Assembly: GCA_936920625.1 (NCBI GenBank)
Contig: CAKZHC010000024.1
Coordinates: forward strand, 1-6,706
DNA from: an uncultured Enterobacteriaceae bacterium
Lineage (GTDB): Bacteria > Pseudomonadota > Gammaproteobacteria > Enterobacterales > Enterobacteriaceae
Direction: 5' to 3'
DNA length: 6,706 bases
In this document: in pieces, positions 5,499 through 6,706 of the stretch
Layout: every line of letters begins with the position of its first letter
How positions within the stretch are numbered: the stretch's first letter is position 1
The notes under the pieces: model-generated
Database searches by the model: none
What the model saw: only the letters and a program-made list of their open reading frames with translations
What the model was told of the DNA's origin: nothing
Translations under genes and position numbers: made by a program

Positions 5499-5906
5499 AG
5501 TTTATTAATATCTGATTTTGATATAACGTTAGTAAACTCACAGGCAACATTAACAGCATTTAACATTGCTCATTTCAGTATTACAGATAGATCAAATACC
5601 TCAAACGTTTCAACAAATCTTAAAGTAAAAAAACCACAAATTAATAAAAAAACCGGTATTCTCAACGCAGACTCTTGCCGAAATTACAAAATCAAAGCGA
5701 TTCACTCTAACTATTCTGTGTATCTGAGCAGAGATGATCACTTTTTATCCCACTTACTTGCAATCCAATCGATCAGCCAGAAAAAAAGAACACCTGCAAT
5801 AAATACTACTACAGGCATTATGTATTTCGTTATTCCATCATTTAGAAAAAAAGTCATAAACATTAAGACTGTTGTCGTGCTGGTAATTATAATATCGAAA
5901 ATTTGA
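5499..5906 (+). other. Long stop-free frame without a good start codon
   Basis: After a TAG at 5496-5498 this plus-strand frame stays open for 135 codons to a TGA at 5904-5906, which is long for such AT-rich sequence. Its first part reads SLLISDFDITLVNSQATLTA and the middle is rich in Ser, Thr, Asn and Lys. The only usual start is a GTG at 5718, far into the frame, without a ribosome-binding site. Its last third is antisense to the more convincing small hydrophobic ORF at 5738-5863. It could be a fragment of an older gene or chance. No family is recognised. Confidence 0.2.
5738..5863 (-). CDS. Small hydrophobic (membrane) protein, 41 aa or longer
   Basis: This minus-strand ORF, read by hand, begins MFMTFFLNDGITKYIM and ends with a strong membrane segment PVVVFIAGVLFFWLIDWIA and a basic tail SKWDKK. 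The Trp-rich interface and charged tail are typical of real inner-membrane proteins. The frame stays open upstream to 5920 and adds QIFDIIITSTTTVL, which could complete a first membrane helix, but that extension has no ATG, GTG or TTG. Neither candidate start has a clear ribosome-binding site, so the true start is uncertain; an ATT start or a length change in the nine-base T-run at 5906-5914 (plus strand A9) is possible. It lies 62 bp after the stop of the 213-aa gene on the same strand and is probably co-transcribed with it. Function unknown; a small immunity or accessory membrane protein is speculation. Confidence 0.45.
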   Translation of the reverse strand: MFMTFFLNDGITKYIMPVVVFIAGVLFFWLIDWIASKWDKK

Positions 5907-5925
5907 AAAAAAAATTCTCGTCAGA

Positions 5926-6567
5926 TTAAAGATTTTCGATCTCACTTAACAGCTCCTTAGTCTCATCTGAACCCATACGAAATGCAGTGCCAATTTTAAT
6001 GAAATTCTCTAATGGTTTTTCAAATAGGAAATAGAGCATTTCCACATCATTAACATAAAGCTTTCCCCACAAATGATGATTTTTTTCACGCAATTTCCTA
6101 GAGGATACACCCGCACGAGCTATTATTCCATAAAGCATAACACCACTCAACGTTATACCTGACCCTGCCTTGATCAATCTCTTTATGAGTGCTGAGTACA
6201 TTATTCTATCAGTGAGTTTAACGCCAATATAGCTGGATATCGCTAATTGAATTCCCTTGCGTGTTAAAATACCTGATACACCAGCTAATAACTTATTTTT
6301 TATTTTCTGTAATGCAGAGTCTGGCAAGTATGTTAACGCGTCATCTATGATGATCTCTGCTATTTCTTTGATAATGTATCGATGCTTTTTTAGCTTATTA
6401 AGCGCGCTAAAAAATCGCACGTCCTCAATACCATTGCGAAAGCTTTTTGACCCACTGAGGTTCTGGAAATATCGTTCAATACCTAAATAAAAATCGTCTG
6501 GTACTGATATAATACCAGCACCAATAGATTCAATTATTTTTTTTGCATCCATAATAGTCAACTCCAT
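5926..6567 (-). CDS. Unrecognised 213-aa protein with two glycine-rich hydrophobic segments
   Basis: I do not recognise the family. The N-terminal part (1-90) is mixed and probably helical. Then come two moderately hydrophobic, glycine-containing segments, LLAGVSGILTRKGIQLAISS (93-112) and GSGITLSGVMLYGIIARAGV (135-154). They are separated by a charged stretch and followed by a soluble, partly aromatic C-terminus (VEMLYFLFEKPLENF, 175-189). A membrane-inserting or membrane-associated protein is plausible. Start options are ATG 6567 (weak AAGAG upstream) and ATG 6552 (GGAG with nine bases spacing), so the product may be 208 aa. It lies just downstream of the gene X end on the same strand and upstream of the small hydrophobic ORF. 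Composition is AT-rich, like acquired DNA. The position between two copies of the gene X 3' end suggests it is cargo of a duplicated module, for example an immunity or effector protein; no domain supports this directly. Confidence 0.75.
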   Translation of the reverse strand: MELTIMDAKKIIESIGAGIISVPDDFYLGIERYFQNLSGSKSFRNGIEDVRFFSALNKLKKHRYIIKEIAEIIIDDALTYLPDSALQKIKNKLLAGVSGILTRKGIQLAISSYIGVKLTDRIMYSALIKRLIKAGSGITLSGVMLYGIIARAGVSSRKLREKNHHLWGKLYVNDVEMLYFLFEKPLENFIKIGTAFRMGSDETKELLSEIENL

Positions 6568-6598
6568 AATACAGACTCTTTTTAATAAAGATATTCAT

Positions 6599-6629
6599 GC
6601 CCGCCTGCCGGGAAGCGGGCTGTTTTTTT
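6599..6629 (+). terminator. GC stem-loop plus T7, intrinsic terminator for rightward transcription
   Basis: GCCCGC (6599-6604) pairs with GCGGGC (6615-6620) around a 10-base loop, followed by TG and T7 (6623-6629). On the plus strand this is a standard intrinsic terminator. It ends antisense transcription entering gene X from the left. On the minus strand the hairpin lies between gene X and the 213-aa gene but lacks a following T-run, so leftward read-through is likely. A weaker counterpart exists beside the left repeat (5187-5199). Confidence 0.5.
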
Positions 6630-6705
6630 ATGCCAGCGGCACAAATGGTGCATCACTCAGGTATTTTGCCGGCACGTAGCGGTCGTAGCCTTTCTGGCGG
6701 CACCA
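6613..6705. repeat. Direct repeat, right copy (93 bp), intact frame
   Basis: Right partner of 5184-5280. Here the minus-strand reading frame is intact to its TAA, so this is the functional or less decayed copy. The repeat may extend beyond the window on the right. Confidence 0.85.
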
Positions 6706-6706
6706 G
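6628..6706 (-). CDS. 3' end of unrecognised 'gene X', cut by the right window edge
   Basis: The last 25 codons on the minus strand read WCRQKGYDRYVPAKYLSD and end APFVPLA before a TAA at 6628-6630. Evidence that it is coding comes from the frame-preserving comparison with the decayed copy at 5198-5280, where the same residues are recognisable. Three of the six substitutions between the copies are silent in this frame, and WCRQKGYDRYVPA is unchanged. The family is not recognised. The gene enters from the right and is followed by the 213-aa gene 61 bp downstream of its stop on the same strand. Confidence 0.6.
   Translation of the reverse strand, partial: WCRQKGYDRYVPAKYLSDAPFVPLA

Noticed and set aside
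5356..5559. Minus-strand ORF MLLMLPVSLLTLYQNQ... of 67 aa
   Set aside because: Low-complexity Leu/Ile/Lys content with no ribosome-binding site, overlapping the more protein-like gene X remnant frame; probably chance.
5184..6705. Insertion sequence or integrated element bounded by the ~95-bp direct repeats
   Set aside because: No transposase, integrase or terminal inverted repeats lie between them, and the repeat coincides with a gene 3' end; tandem duplication is the simpler reading, although att-site duplication cannot be excluded.
1..6706. CRISPR array, tRNA or rRNA genes
   Set aside because: I saw no regularly spaced short repeats and no cloverleaf or ribosomal RNA sequence on either strand.

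Overview
The window looks like an accessory (genomic-island type) region from a gammaproteobacterium, most likely of the order Enterobacterales. The grounds are a Ner/Nlp-family phage-type regulator, a type I restriction-modification locus, moderate G+C in the hsd genes and clearly AT-rich DNA elsewhere. A Photorhabdus/Xenorhabdus/Yersinia-like host would fit, but the genus is an inference from style and composition only.

Left part (1-3843). A minus-strand gene begins at 40 and leaves the window at the left edge. A 335-bp gene-free stretch with three inverted repeats follows. Then come three plus-strand genes of a type I restriction-modification locus in the order hsdR fragment - hsdS - hsdM. 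The HsdR piece is only the C-terminal helical part (196 residues); the nuclease and motor domains are absent. It overlaps hsdS by 8 bp. HsdS (378 aa) has two target-recognition domains, each followed by a nearly identical spacer helix. The two spacers are encoded by a 115-bp direct repeat that differs at 10 positions by hand alignment. HsdM (540 aa) looks complete, with intact AdoMet and catalytic motifs. As it stands this segment encodes a sequence-specific DNA adenine methyltransferase without a restriction motor.

Middle part (3844-4951). About 500 bp of AT-rich DNA holds one doubtful phage-type ORF. A two-gene unit follows: a hypothetical 97-aa protein and a Ner-like DNA-binding protein of 97 aa. 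They overlap by 8 bp, with a GGGGGCCCCCC run directly before the GTG start of the second gene.

Right part (4952-6706). This is a patchwork of minus-strand genes and remnants. At the right edge is the 3' end of an unrecognised gene ('gene X', ending in ...DAPFVPLA). Downstream of it on the same strand lie an unrecognised 213-aa protein with two glycine-rich hydrophobic segments and a small hydrophobic ORF with a likely membrane helix. Next is a second, frameshifted copy of the gene X 3' end, and then a short membrane-type remnant. The layout (conserved 3' end, then a variable hydrophobic protein, twice) suggests a duplicated module, possibly an effector/immunity-type or phage-cargo array. That interpretation is inference.
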